Source: Sipunculus nudus (lineage: Eukaryota; Annelida; Sipuncula; Golfingiida; Sipunculidae). From it: a DNA stretch of 64,000 nucleotides. Below are positions 47,736 through 61,770 of this stretch, in pieces. The stretch spans positions 46,500,019 to 46,564,018 of the forward strand of contig CM049306.1 of the NCBI GenBank assembly GCA_026874595.1, given 5' to 3'. A program made the position numbers and the translations under genes. Positions within the stretch are counted from its first letter, which is position 1; the number at the start of each line of letters is the position of its first letter. Below the pieces are notes generated by a model. It was not told the origin of the DNA. It saw only the letters and a list, made by a program, of their open reading frames with translations, and did not search any database.

Positions 47736-50435
47736 CGTTTGAAGTTTATGAGAACTTTCCTGACACACATTTAACGCGCATGATGAGCTCATATCTTTCC
47801 TAATTTTATGGCTGTGTTAATCCTGTTTCTTCCAGTTAATAACGGAAACCTTATATAAAGCAGACCGAGGGTTTCCAAGTCTATTGAGACTATTCGACTG
47901 TCTAGAAACATAGCAGCCGACGTTTTTCAGACATTAAATTAGCACATTTCGAAATGTCATTCTGCACCAAGGGTAATTTTTTTATGATATTATTGCTAAG
48001 GGCAGTTCATGCTCTCTTCTAGCTAAACACAATTTGGGTGTCTTTGTTTTATTAAATTGATGAAATGCTCAAGTGAGAGTACTTCAAATAAAATTAAGTT
48101 AACAATCACATGACTAGTGGGTAGTCACGATAAATTAAGTTATTAACAGCAATTTTTTTTAAGTAGTAAGATTTTTACTTAACACTTTTTTTAGCCACTT
48201 TGGGTCTTTGAGTTAAGGGGAATTTGCGGATATTCTGGAAATACTAGAACCTCGGTAAGTGAATTACTCTCATCCGTCAATGCATTTTAATAGTTAAGGC
48301 TATAACCAGTAGATGCCACTCTGCACTGAATGAGGATGAGGGTAACCAAGTGAAAATGTTAATTTAATTCACAGAGTGTGGGATTATCAAAACGCCATTA
48401 CCTTCTTATCAGATATGATGCGAATCTCCTTGGACAAATAAAAAAGGTTCCATTGCAAAACACTGTCATTCTGCTGTGCGGACCCAAACTCCAAAGCTAA
48501 AACCTAAGTAACGTCAATACCATTGTCCATTTATTTGTCTTTTTGCGGTAACTTCATTGAGACTCTGATGGTTTCCGAAAGAATACATGACAGAAAGAAA
48601 GTGTAAACTACAGCATCATTGGTTGTTGCAATTTTGAAAACATTTGATCAAAAATGCTTTTTTTTATGTGAATACTTGTATACGTAGGCCCACTAACACT
48701 CATAATACCACATGACTGATTTTCCATGTATCTGGATATTTGTTATATACGTATTCACGTAATTTTAAATAAAAGTGCAGCATATATCCCTCTGTCATCG
48801 AAGGATATTCTTTTATTCTACAGAAACCTAAATAACAAGCGGAAGGCAAACTCAGTAAAGCTAATATGACTGGGAGTCAGGGATCGGTATATAATTATTT
48901 TCCCCATTAAATTTGAAAGTACCGGCGGCGAAAAAGTGGTATTTATTGATTTTCTGTTAGTGAAAAAGAGTTGTATAAAACTTCATTAAGCCTTTCGATA
49001 TGCTGTTTCCGCTTTTCCTCAAACAAATGCATGCATCACTGAGATAAATGAAATCAGATTGAACAGGGTTGACATTATTTGCGACCTCTTTGACCGGGAA
49101 CATTTTTATTATTGAATCATTCCGGCTTGTAGCGTACTGCAGGGAACTCTAGTTTTGGAAGGCTCAGTGCTGGCACCAATAACCGGCTGTATACCAGGCC
49201 AAAAGCGGTCTTCAGTATTTGTACAGATACAGGGGACCTTTTTACAGTCTGCGTCCCGCTGCATGGTCCCTTGGCGGAACCACCTCATATCTGTTATGCT
49301 GCTGTACTGGCACATGCTGCCAGTAACCATGGTGATGAGATGAAACATGCAGCAGGAAAAATCTAGTGATGTATATATTCCGTGATTCTGCCAAGTTAGA
49401 CACTGTACAGAGAGCTTGCTTAAACATCAAATGGCGCTCGATGACTGGGTATTATTCCAACATTATGTCCTTCAATGCCCAACCGGCCTCCCTCTATCAA
49501 ATTATCGATCCTTGCTTTGTGTCCAAAATCAGTCTTTGGGTATACAACCTATCACCCTCTCCTGGTTCTCCTCGATTCAGACAGTCACCTTTTACATTTG
49601 TAATATTCGCCCCACTCGGCATTAATGTTGTATATTGTTCATCTCTGGGGGAATCGTCTACGTACACGTTCCTGCATTTCCATCACACAAACCGGCTGCG
49701 ACCACTACCCGGTGTTTGGATGCAATACATAAATCATCCTAAGTAAATACCATTTCATATGAAAGTGATTCACTTTCCCCTCATGTGGTGATGTTCTCTC
49801 ATCAGCGCCTTAATGTGATAAATGAAATATAAAGAAGAGACCCATAGGTCACGTCGCTCAGCTAAAGTTTGGAAAATTTTAGCAAATGCAAAATATATTT
49901 TTTATATATATAAATATATATATATACATATAAAAAGCTAGGAGGAAATGGCCCTGCTAACTAGTGATAATTAAATATTAAATATATATTCGCCGAACTT
50001 ATATTGTGCACTTTTATGGACTATATCAAAGATGAAGTAGTCTCTCATGATCAAATATTTCTTGGAGTATCGTTATTTCAGCCATGTGACAGTTATATTT
50101 GCATAAAATAACCATGGGAATGAATGAACACCTGTCAATTATAGAATAAGAAAGAAAGTGGAGATTAGCTGAAGTATAATAATACATATTTAATTTATTA
50201 ACTGAAATAAAATGCTGTAAAAAGAAATAAAAAATTTACATTTTCAAATGAGCATTAACGAAGTCTTAAGTCTTATAAATATACTCTGTACTGTGTAACA
50301 CATGAAAACTGTGGCCAGGAACCATTTGATAATGCGATTAAGAAAAAACATTGGCCAAGAGTTATATGAAAGGATACTTTGACCAACAAAAATGTGTTAA
50401 TGTTATTAATTAGTCTGGTTGGAGGGAGGGAGGAG

Positions 50436-50439
<4 letters not shown>

Positions 50440-50487
<48 letters not shown>
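50440..50487. repeat. (AG)n microsatellite
   Basis: About 24 AG units preceded by GGAGG-rich sequence and followed by a second short AG run. Confidence 0.95.
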
Positions 50488-50490
<3 letters not shown>

Positions 50491-51204
50491 TACAGAGAGA
50501 GAGACATTCATTAGTGCTTATAGGAAAAAAAGATGATTCATAATAAATTCTTATAGTTTTTAATGATAAACAGAGATGAACAGACAGAGCTGATCACTTT
50601 ATATCCCATTATGCTGAGACAACAATATATGTTTCAATTAGGACCAATTTTTTTTATTACACTAATTTTTATTTGTACAATACAATTTTTAATTGAACCT
50701 TAATTTATCCACAATTTGACTAATATATTATCAAATTATGCTTCCTGATGGGTTTAATTTTACTTTAATTTGTTAAAATAATTTAAAATGAAATTAATTT
50801 CCTTAAAAAATGTTACATTACCACAACATGGCATTAAAGATTATACTCCTTGATTCAGAACAGTTTTTGAGCGAATAGCTTTGAGTGGAAATAGCTTTAC
50901 TATTTAGGAAGTACATTTCAAATAATAACAAATTTTGCATTACACTTGGTGGCTGGGCGGGGGGATATGGCAATAACCGTATACCTGTTACCCCTGCTCC
51001 CCCAGTTACCCACTTCAAATCAGGTACGCAGAGAGAGCGGCACTGAATGACCTCCAGAGACCATAGTGGCCTGTTTGACAATGCAAGGCAATACAATAAG
51101 AGCCTGTAATAATAATAATAAATAACTAGCATAATTTTCGAGCTTTTATTTTCAACTTTCATATGTTAACAGATTAAATCCTTATGTGTACCTGCTGTGT
51201 ACAT

Positions 51205-51800
51205 AGTACTTACAGGAAAAAAAGTTCCGGGACCAAATATGGGCAAAATTTAAAGTACTTATTTTATATTTATGCCAATAACTTTAAAATTTGCAAAAAT
51301 CAGACCTAATTTTGGTATACGATTGAATCTTGATCAAATAAAGATTTATCCCTGTAAAAAAAGTCTCTAACTTCAACGATTCTTATGTTAAATGAGTAAA
51401 TATCTTTCCTGATCTTTTTTACAAATTGCATTAGGTTCGGGACCATAATTTGAAGACATTACATAATACTCACCTAAATTTCGGTATGTACGTAGGAAAT
51501 ATACAGAGGTATATTTGTTATAAATGTGACCAAAAACAAATCAGTGGTTTTGATAATAGGCAGTTTTTAAGTGTAACAATGGGTTTTAAATGGAAAATTG
51601 AGGTTTTTCCTTAATATCTTAAAGGAACGAAGTCGCAGTTATCTAATTTTGGGTATGGTAGGAGATTTTGTTGACATCTAACTGTATGCCTGAAACCGGA
51701 TTCGTAGGTCCAACGGTTTTAAAATGTGCCAGCTTAACCGAAGGACAGACGGACTGACAGCCGACGGACAAAGAACCATCGCTATAGCTCAGTTGACTTG
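51205..51800 (-). mobile_element. Family C hairpin-ended element, copy 2
   Basis: Inverted match to 14004-14634 over nearly its full length, including AAACCGTTGGACC, the TCTCCTACCATACC block and the AGTACTTACAGGAA terminus. The GGACGGAC tract (about 51737-51770) and part of the end hairpin (TAGCTCAGTTGACT) are present but more decayed than in copy 1. Confidence 0.75.
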
Positions 51801-52471
51801 AAAATGATCGTGAAACTTAGCGCCAACCAGTTACGAATAACAGAAATCTTCATTATAACATCGATTTGATTGATCATTAGTGCCATCACCAACAATACAA
51901 TCATCATCATCTCTCCCTCCCTCTCTCTCTTTCTCCGTGGCATTTCTCTTACGGACTGACACCCCATAGTTTTGCTTGTGGGAGATGCTCCATGGAAGAG
52001 CCCTTTACTGTGAGACCGAACCTAACACATTTGCAAATGTCCACAGGCGATTGTCTTTTTCATATGCCTAGACATATAGAAAAAATGAAACCTACGTTCA
52101 TTTGTCACTGCATGGAACATTTTTGGAGTCTAGAAATTTGTACGAAAACTGAAACCGCCACATTATAAATTAAAAAGTCACATTCGAAATTTATTAATCG
52201 AAGACAAGTCAGAAATTCTCTGTGACAGGATGTTGCGAAGGTATTTTAATATAAACCGTCACGGGTGTTTTAATATGACCCGTAGTATGCTTTTGTTAGC
52301 TGCTTAGTACAGATCGTGCTTTGGGGCTTGTATCTGTACTTATTCAATCGAAACTTTCAAGTGTATTTTCGTCAAGATAATCAATTTTTAATTCGTCCAA
52401 TCTCGGTCGTATACAGGGACATCAAATGTATGTCTGACGAGTTTTTTCCGCATGAAGGTTTTAAGACCTCT

Positions 52472-52645
52472 ACACTCTTAGAAAAAAAAGTTTCTTGATG
52501 GTTCTTTTAAGAACCGAAATGGTTCTGGATAGAACCACGGTTCTCTCTGGAACTCTTTTCCTCGTGAATAGGTTCCAGATGGAACCTGGTGGTTCTTTCC
52601 ATGATCATAACTCAAAATGAGGTTCTATATGGAACCCGTGCTTTG
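52472..52645. repeat. GGTTCT/AGAACC nested inverted-repeat element
   Basis: Starts ACACTCTTAGAAAAAAAAG and then alternates GGTTC(T/C) with AGAACC or GGAACC at least ten times in 160 bp, so many small hairpins are possible (for example GGTTCTTTTAAGAACC). An equivalent repeat is, from memory, common in fish and other marine animal genomes. No coding. Confidence 0.7.
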
Positions 52646-53922
52646 ACCAGATACCCAGATGATTAGGACGCGCATGCGCAGCTTCATTTGAACTCATGAC
52701 GTCAACGGTCGGGTTGTTTTGGTTGCTCGATATATTAGAAGAGGAAACACAGTATATGAGTTAAGACTAATGTTTATGTATAATTTTATTTCATGTGAAG
52801 AACGTCGGAGTTATATGTCTAGAGATAACTGTCCAGTGAAAATGTCTCTGTCTGCGAACGGAGTTACGTTCAATTAATCTAAACTTGGACAAAGTCCAAT
52901 GATAAACATGCTATTGCGTGCAATAATCGTTGTAGCAGGGTAATAAAAGTTCATAGTAACACAAATCACGTAGAATTAGAAACAGTTCTAGCATTGTAAA
53001 GGAACAGTCACCAAACAAGTGTAAATCAGCTTGAGTGACTAAAACTGAACAAAATGGACGATTATTCATGGAATAATCTAATCGAAGACGCTCTAATAAA
53101 CATGATAGGTCTTCATGAAGTGCGAATCCACGATTTACTCAGTCTGTTACTAGCACGCTGCTCTAATAAGTTATTAAAACGTCGTTGTTGAACCAAATTT
53201 TTTTTTCTTCAATATTGGTGAAATTCTGTATAACGGATGGACATTTTCACTCTGGTGTAAAGGTAAAGGTTTATTTCCTTTTACTAAAGGGTAACCGACA
53301 CAAGTTTAATCTTTTTGTATTGGTATTTCCGCTTGTTTTAATTAACCTCTGTTTTCTTTCAACAAACTGATTAAGCCTTGTAATGTGCATGCTTCATTGA
53401 TACCGGACATATCCAGTCATATCATCGGATTGCATTGAGTTGTTTCTGAAATGTTCTTACTTCTGTTACGCCTTTATTATATGTTTATACTAGTGGTGGG
53501 CCAATCATCGAGTTTTATCGAAAGTCAGTTGGTTTGCTGCTACTTTCAAGCGCTCGATTACCAAAGGTAACTATCGATTACATCATAATCATGATTGTTT
53601 TTTTCCTAGAATGCCTTTATGTTATAGGCTAAAAGTATTCTTCCATTTTCTTTTTAAACATTCCGCGCTTCAACTTATAAGTTTTTGTTCCGAAATGACT
53701 TCCGTATGAAACTGAGTTGAACACGGTAGATTCGAGAACGGAGGACATAATAAACCCCTGTGAACTGGCAGGGAGCTGAAATAATAAGCAGGGAGTTTTG
53801 TAACGAAATGTTCATTGCACAATATGGGCGGTATGGCGTTAACATGCTCCATAAATCTCCGGGTCTAGGCAGCAAGTAGATGTCCTGGATTGTGGTTTAA
53901 TTCTTAATTATTATAAATTATA

Positions 53923-55195
53923 ACTAGATGTGTCGGAACGACACGAATGCCCCCGCCTGGGGCAAATTAGAAACATTTGTTAAATTTTGAAAAAATTTTT
54001 AAGTTCAGGAGGTGTCATATGGTCAAAAGTAGGTCAACAAGGGCAAAATGCAAACTCGATCTGTTACAGGTCATTATCTGCCCACACACCAAATATTAGG
54101 CCATAATATCTGCAGGCATTGCGAAAAAAAGTCCATACATGTGCAATTTCCATTAAAATTTCTGTCTTTCATGAAATTTTCTATGTTTAGGAGCCGTAAG
54201 ACAATGAAAAGTAGGTCAACAAGGGCAAAATGCAAACTCGATCTGTTACGGGTCATTATCAAGCAACACACCAAATATCAGGCCAGTATATGCAGGCACT
54301 GTGAAAAAAAGTCCATACATGTGCATTTTCCATAAAAATTTCTGTCTTTCATGAAATTTTCTATGTTTAGGAGCCGTAAGACAATGAAAAGTAGGTCAAC
54401 CGGGATGAAACGCGAACTCGATCTGCAACTGTCATTATCTGCCCACACATAAAAAATCAGGGTGGTATCTGCAGGCATTGAGGAAAAAAAGTTGGAAAAT
54501 ATGCATTTGTTATGAAAATTTCTATTTTTCATGAAACTTTCTATGTTCAGGAGCAGTCAAATGGTCAAAAGTAGGTCAACTGAGACAAAACAAGAACTTG
54601 ATCTGTAAATGGTCATTATCTGCCTACACACCAAAAATCAAGCCCGTATCTGCAGGCATTGCGAAAAAAAGTCCGTACATGTGTATTTGTCATGAAAATT
54701 TATATTTTTCATGAAATTTTCTAAGTTTAGGAGCCGTAAAATGGTCAAAAGTAGGTCAACCGGGACGAAACGCGAACTCGATATGTAAGTGGTCATTATC
54801 TGCCCACACACCAAAAATCAGGCCATTTCATGAAAAACATGGGACAAAACATGAACTCGATCTGTAACCGGTCATTATCTGCCTATACACAAAAAATCAG
54901 GCCAATATCTGCAGGTATTGCGAAAAAAAAGTCCGTACATGTGTATTTGTCATGAAAATTTCTATTTTTCATGAAATTTTCTAAGTTTAGGAGCCGTAAA
55001 ACGGTCAAAAGTAGGTCAACCGGGACGAAACGCGAACTCGATCTGTAACTGGTCATTATCTGCCCACACACCAAAAATCAGGCCAATATCTGCAGGCATT
55101 GCGAAAAAAAGTTCGTACAACTGTTTTATTTCGGAAGGACGGAATGACGGACATGGGTAAAACTATATGCCCCGGCCACTTTGTGGCGGGGGCAT
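53923..55195 (+). mobile_element. Family A tandem-core element, copy 2 (complete)
   Basis: Same ends as copy 1: ACTAGATGTGTCGGAACGAC at the left and the GCCAC-TTT-GTGGC hairpin then GGGGGCAT at the right. Six TGCAGG markers at 54111, 54291, 54470, 54651, 54910 and 55091 show a 180 bp core; the 259 bp gap between the fourth and fifth reflects a partial extra unit. A GGAAGGACGGAATGACGGAC tract precedes the hairpin. No coding. Confidence 0.85.
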
Positions 55196-56048
55196 TAAAA
55201 TGAAATTTTAATAAGCATATCTTACTAATAATATGAAAATATAAAAAAGGCAAAAACTTTCTTCACTCAAGGTAGAATTACTAAGACATGCGGGCTTGGT
55301 TTAGAAAGTACATTTTTACAGATAACTGCATGTTTCTTAATATTTGCCTCAACCGATTATTAATCGATCATCGATCGGATTGCTCAAACCGATGAAAAAA
55401 GGAACCGACTCCCACCACAGTTTATACATTATTCTCCTTACCGATGAATTACTGGAGATATTACCAATTACGAATATAACAGGACCATCCTACAGTATTC
55501 TACCTTTCTTGCAAGATGTAGACTTTATTACATTACTTAGAAGACATTTTAATTAACTGGCAGAGTCTGCAATATGAATCTTTAAGAGTGACAAAACTAC
55601 CGCTAGACTAGCTAATAATTGACTCATTTACGGCCCTTGTCCCTGTTATATACTGTCCCTGACTTTCCTCCAGTAATGTGGCCTTTAGTAGCCGGTGGAT
55701 GTTTGACCCAATAACCGCCACACCCTCGAAGGCACACAGACACAGCTAACCTCAGTTGCATTTAGATTCTGCATGTCGTCTATGCACCAGGAACACTATA
55801 ATGCCACTATACATAAACCTTTATTGATTTTTGCAGAACACTAAATAACCTTTACACTTGAATAAACAATTATTTTCTTTATTGTGTCATATTGACTAAG
55901 CTCTATGATGTATTGTCCTGATCTACAAACGAGGTTAACGCACTGTGTATCGACTAAAGTTCAGTATCTACCACCATTATTAATCAAACAATTTGGGTCT
56001 TTTTGTTTGCCGTTTGCTAAATATTGTCTTCTAATATAACACAATACA

Positions 56049-56090
56049 ATAATAATAATAATAAGAAGAAGAAAAATATTATTATTATTA

Positions 56091-56125
<35 letters not shown>

Positions 56126-56146
56126 ATTATTATTATTATTATTATA
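56049..56146. repeat. (AAT)n / (ATT)n compound microsatellite
   Basis: (AAT)n turns through AAGAAG into a long (ATT)n, so the two arms are reverse complements and could form a hairpin. Confidence 0.95.
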
Positions 56147-57866
56147 ACAAAGAGTGTCACTTAATTTCTGAAAATCTTTAAGCGAATTCGGATCAAGACA
56201 CTAGCGCATTATTAATACATTTGTCAGCCTTCTCAGGAATTCGCAAGATCAGTGTTTGGTGTGTCTTGCTGAAGACCATCAGTTTTTATAATACCCTGTA
56301 TTGCTGATCGGCCATATCACATGATCATTTCCGAATTTGCTCTAGGTTTAGAATGATTTCCTTTTATGTCATCCAATGTAAGATGGTTTGTTAAATGCTA
56401 ATTCCTACAGAGTGTCGATCAAAGACGATGGAAAAGTTGGGAAGATGACGTTCATTGTTCAAAGTTTCCAAGCTGGCTAAACCCATTATAATTCAGACTC
56501 AAACGGGCCCGTGGTCCGAACATTTTGCCAAATAGTGCGATTTGTGGCACAAAATACTGACTTGAGTTTTAAGTAAAATATACATTTTGATGATTCTTCC
56601 CGCTTAATCACATATGATACCATGCACAAGCGAACATGCATATACAAAAGATTATACATGAACCAGGTTGATTTAAACATTGGTGAAGTCTTGTTAAACT
56701 TTACAAGTTAGGTATATGCTGCATGGTAACGTGAATTACAGCTTTGCTGGTTACTTAAATTGATAAAAATAAATCTACAAAATCTTAAAAAGTCCGACTT
56801 TGTGATATTTGTTATACGTTTTATGTAAGAGCGAGCGGCCGGAAAACATCTTTATAAGTCTCCCGTCAAATGCATTAGACCTGTTTGTGTTCAAAATTTA
56901 TGATAATACGATTCATAAACTGTCCAGAACATAAATTTTACGTGAAGCATGCATATTTAAATTTAATATACGGAACGCCCTTATTGCATTTATCGTCACC
57001 GGTGTCAGAGAGTGATCATTCTAGTATTCTTGCTTGCAGCTCACGACCTTTTCTCCGTCATGCACTTTGTCGTGTTTAATGATTAACGTAATTATAAATA
57101 TATAGTTATGGTCATGTTTATTTGTGTCGTTGTGTACAGGTTGAATTCTTGGTCCAAATAATTTAAAATATCCTTCATCTACCTATCCAATGTCTCTTTG
57201 TCCTAATTATTTAATATGTCCATTTTGAACTTTTAAAATTGTTTACGATACATGGGAAAACAGCACAGTATCCTATATAGAGTATCTTCTTATGGGAGGC
57301 GACTAATTTGGGAATGACTGCATTGCAATGAGAGGTCAATTGAAAACTGAAAAATGTACGAAAAGATGGATATATTTGTAAATCAATGTAATACCTCTAT
57401 CACATGTATTGCTCTAGTAAACGATATGTTATATTTTACTAAGTATGTCGATATGACGTCGTCAGTCAGCCGGCTTGTGCGTTGTCATATGGGTTGTCTA
57501 AAGCAACCCAGGTTGTCAAAATATTGATTTGCTGATTCTGCAGGTTGTTAAAAGACCCACGGACATCCTTTGGGTAATCAGATGTGCAAGTACAGGGGTT
57601 ATTTATTCAGCGAGGCTACTGTTTAAACTGTACCATATAATACCAGTATGAACATTGATCTGTATAGTCGTATACGACACGGGCCTTGTAAATGCGGCTC
57701 GGTACAACCTCAGCCTAATACGCATGGATACAGTACACAGAGATAATTAAAATATAATGATTTGCCGTCAATCTAAGTTTTATTAACCGCAAACCAGTAC
57801 TATTATATTACTTCTTGGTTAAAATGGTTGGTACAGTTTATGCATAATGAGCTGTCATTTCCCCAT

Positions 57867-57870
<4 letters not shown>

Positions 57871-57939
<69 letters not shown>
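57871..57939. repeat. (TA)n microsatellite
   Basis: About 34 uninterrupted TA units. Confidence 0.95.
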
Positions 57940-57942
<3 letters not shown>

Positions 57943-59187
57943 ATGCATTTTCATAAAAATGTTGCTTTTGCATTTAAATGCAGATCTACTAGTCACTCTG
58001 TTTGAATTTTGATCAATTTGAAAACTTTGACTTTAAAAATCAAGTGCATTGTTAAAAATTGTATTGCATTTCCAAAACATATTTTATGGGACAGCTTCTG
58101 AGCTATTTTATTGCCATTATGTCGGTTATTTAAGAATTTTTACCATGTATACATATACAATATATGTACCAATAAAGTTTAGGTAAACCTGATTTCTGTT
58201 ACTTTACATGTAACTATTGATTTGTAACTCTATTTGTCAGTGAATTTGCATATGACAACCACATCTCATTTGCATTATGCAGTTTGTGCCATTTTGTTAC
58301 ATTTGCACCCAGCACTTGGTTTTATATAGCATGCATTAAAACCTTAAAAAGCTCACAATATTAGCGGACGTATTATTCTGTTAAAAAGTGTTTTCATGTA
58401 AAATTCAACAAAATGTTTATTACTGATGCTACCCTGTACAGCACAAATTTATCTAACGCATGCCAGTAAATCATATTCCTTACATTCTTGTCAGAGCATT
58501 TTACTGCAAAATCAACGATTTTATGTATGTTATGTATATGGGTTATACAACAAGTTGGACATCCACATCTGTATATGAGGATTTGATATAAACGTGGAAC
58601 AAACTAATATAATGCACAAACCATCAACCATACCCACGTGAGTTGATCTAATTACTACCATGATCAAGGATGCCATCGTTTATATACATGACGTGGGCTA
58701 CTTCCCAGGGTAACCATAAAACGCATATAAATTTTAGTATTATATTATGTGTGTACAAATACCTGGTGGTACTGGGCCCCTACAAGTTATATATATATAC
58801 ATACAACATGTCCGTAAATTTTTAACATGTCATCACTGCTGAAGTGTCTATAATTAAACGCAGATATTTATAGTTGTTAATAGATATTTGAAGTCTATCA
58901 ATATATATTTATTTGAATAGATTTGTGCTCCATTTGTGGAGCTGAAAGCGGTTTAAACGTGCTTTAGCCGTGCGTGACACGCAGGACATGGTCCATGTAC
59001 AGGTACAGCAAATATGATTAAACGGGAGATGCATCAACCTTCACGCACAGGTCATTCAGTGCATGGACAGATTTTACTACTGTATCGTGTTATTTGTCAG
59101 GTCATATGAACATTAACACATGTTGATGTATAAGGTAGAGAATTATACGGGAGAATGCAGTATAATGCGTTCGATGCTACTGATTCA

Positions 59188-60478
59188 GGGAAGAACTTTT
59201 TTCATTAATACTGCATGATACTACAACATTAAAAAAAGAACATGTTGCGCAGCTGAGTTAATATTTTTTATCGAATCTTTGAAAATTGTATGGAAATGTG
59301 ACCCCTGATAGTGATGGATATATCTTTGTGTAACACCTCTAGAAGCACAAATTATAAAGCACTATTATACATATAACACAGGATGAGAAGATTGGAATTA
59401 CTACGTAAGCGTCCTGTAAAATATTTACTAGACCCACGATCAATGTTTGCAAGTTTTATGCGCAATATTTATGTTTGTTATCAAAGTCTCTGTTACGGTA
59501 TAATAAAAAGGACATGTCGCGATAAAATAAGCCGACATATTGAGGATATATCGATAATTTTTTTTTCGATTTCTGCTGAAGGCGTGAGGTTAGTTTTAGA
59601 AAGAAAGTAATTAAGAGGATTACTCATTATTTTTCTATACACTGTAGTTCGGATTATGAACGTACTATTGAAAATATAGAAAAAGACAAATTGCAGTGAC
59701 CTCATTAATTCTACGGTCGGAATAGCCGATGGGTCCCTGAAAGAAGACATTTACAAAATGTATTTCAACAAGTAACGGGATAGGCTGCAGAATTTTTTGA
59801 CGCATGCAATATATTTATCCTTTTGAAGTTTCTATTGATGCGTTCGGATTTTAATTGGAATTCCCCGCGTCAAACACATGCGCATAAAGTGAAGAAAACC
59901 GAAGCATCGAGGTACACGCAGAAACAGAACAGAGCCATACACTTTGAATAAGTGAGTCACATCATATGGTATATTCGTATTGATCTTCGTATAAACCCCA
60001 TGCGATTGAATAGATTATGCTTTACGGCAAGAGAAATGTGCTAAAGATTTGGGGCACATACCATCTAAATCATGCACGTCTGAGATTTATTGATATTTCG
60101 TCAAAACCGCATTTTCATTGTTAACTGTGCATGCTAACAGTAAATTCTTAAATTTCGGATGCTAATTGTCTTCTTCAAAGATTTGAACGATCAGGGAAGA
60201 TAAAACTGCGACATTCTGCAGGCAAGCTGGGTGACAGTGTCGTAGGCAGGAAGCTGTCAGGTTTAATTACCAGTAACCACCGCGTCGTCTTTGGAGAAAC
60301 GTATGTCAGAAACACCTTAGAATCAAGATGCTGTCGGGTATAATTACCCGCAACATACCGGCCAACACCGGGAGAATACATGCACGAGGTCACGGAGATC
60401 ACACACGGAAAATGGTTCTCGGGTTTGCCAGTGATATATAGATCATGCCCGAGTCGTCAGCACGTGGCATTTTAATGT
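59188..60478. repeat. Tandem duplication, left copy (1291 bp)
   Basis: Directly followed by a near-identical copy at 60479-61770. Boundaries: starts GGGAAGAACTTTTTTC and ends GGCATTTTAATGT. About a dozen differences in 1.29 kb by eye. Frames of 75 and 85 codons on opposite strands are shared only through duplication; no motif recognised. Confidence 0.95.
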
Positions 60479-61770
60479 GGGAAGAACTTTTTTCATTAAT
60501 ACTGCATGATACTACAACATTAAAAAAAGAACATGTTGCGCAGCTGAGTTATTATTTTTTATCGAATCTTTGAAAATTGTATGGAAATGTGACCCCTGAT
60601 AGTGATGGATATATCTTTGTGTAACACCTCTAGAAGCACAAATTATAAAGCACTATTATACATATAACACAGAATGAGAAGATTGGAATTACTACGTAAG
60701 CGTCCTGTAAAATATTTACTAGACCCACGATCAATGTTTGCAAGTTTTATGCGCAATATTTATGTTTGTTATCAAAGTCTCTGTTACGGTATAATAAAAA
60801 GGACATGTCGCGATAAAAAAAGCCGACATATTGAGGATATATCGATAATTTTTTTTTTCGATTTCTGCTGAAGGCGTGAGGTTGGTTTTAGAAAGAAAGT
60901 AATTAAGAGGATTACTCATTATTTTTCTATACACTGTAGTTCGGATTATGAACGTACTATTGAAAATATAGAAAAAGACAAATTGCAGTGACCTCATTAA
61001 TTCTACGGTCGGAATAGCCGATGGGTCCCTGAAAGAAGACATTTACAAAATGTATTTCAACAAGTAACGAAATCGGCTGCAGAATTTTTTGACGCATGCA
61101 ATATATTTATCCTTTTGAAGTTTCTATTGATGCGTTCGGATTTTAATTGGAATTCCCCGCGTCAAACACATGCCCATAAAGTGAAGAAAACCGAAGCATC
61201 GAGGTACACGCAGAAACAGAACAGAGCCATACACTTTGAATAAGTGAGTCACATCATATGGTATATTCGTATTGATCTTCGTATAAACCCCATGCGATTG
61301 AATAGATTATGCTTTACGGCAAGAGAAATGTGCTAAAGATTTGGGGCACATACCATCTAAATCATGCACGTCTGAGATTTATTGATATTTCGTCAAAACC
61401 GCATTTTCATTGTTAACTGTGCATGCTAACAGTAAATTCTTAAATTTCGGATGCTAATTGTCTTCGTCAAAGATTTGGTCGATCAGGGAAGATAAAACTG
61501 CGACATTCTGCAGGCAAGCTGGGTGACAGTGTCTTAGGCAGGAAGCTGTCAGGTTTAATTACCAGTAACCACCGCGTCGTCTTTGGAGAAACGTATGTCA
61601 GAAACACCTTAGAATCAAGATGCTGTCGGGTATAATTACCCGCAACATACCGGCCAACACCGGGAGAATACATGCACGAGGTCACGGAGATCACACACGG
61701 AAAATGGTTCTCGGGTTTGCCAGTGATATATAGATCATGCCCGAGTCGTCAGCACGTGGCATTTTAATGT
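60479..61770. repeat. Tandem duplication, right copy (1292 bp)
   Basis: One extra T in a T-run (about 60850) relative to the left copy shifts the plus-strand frame from 75 to 65 codons and alters the minus-strand frame, which indicates neither is under coding constraint. Confidence 0.95.

Noticed and set aside
49109-49746. Frames of 62-126 codons on both strands
   Set aside because: No recognisable domain; long frames on both strands at once reflect locally higher GC rather than coding. A decayed transposon gene cannot be excluded.
59383-61042. Duplicated small genes in the 1.29 kb repeats
   Set aside because: A one-base change in a T-run alters the frames between copies, and neither strand has a recognisable product.
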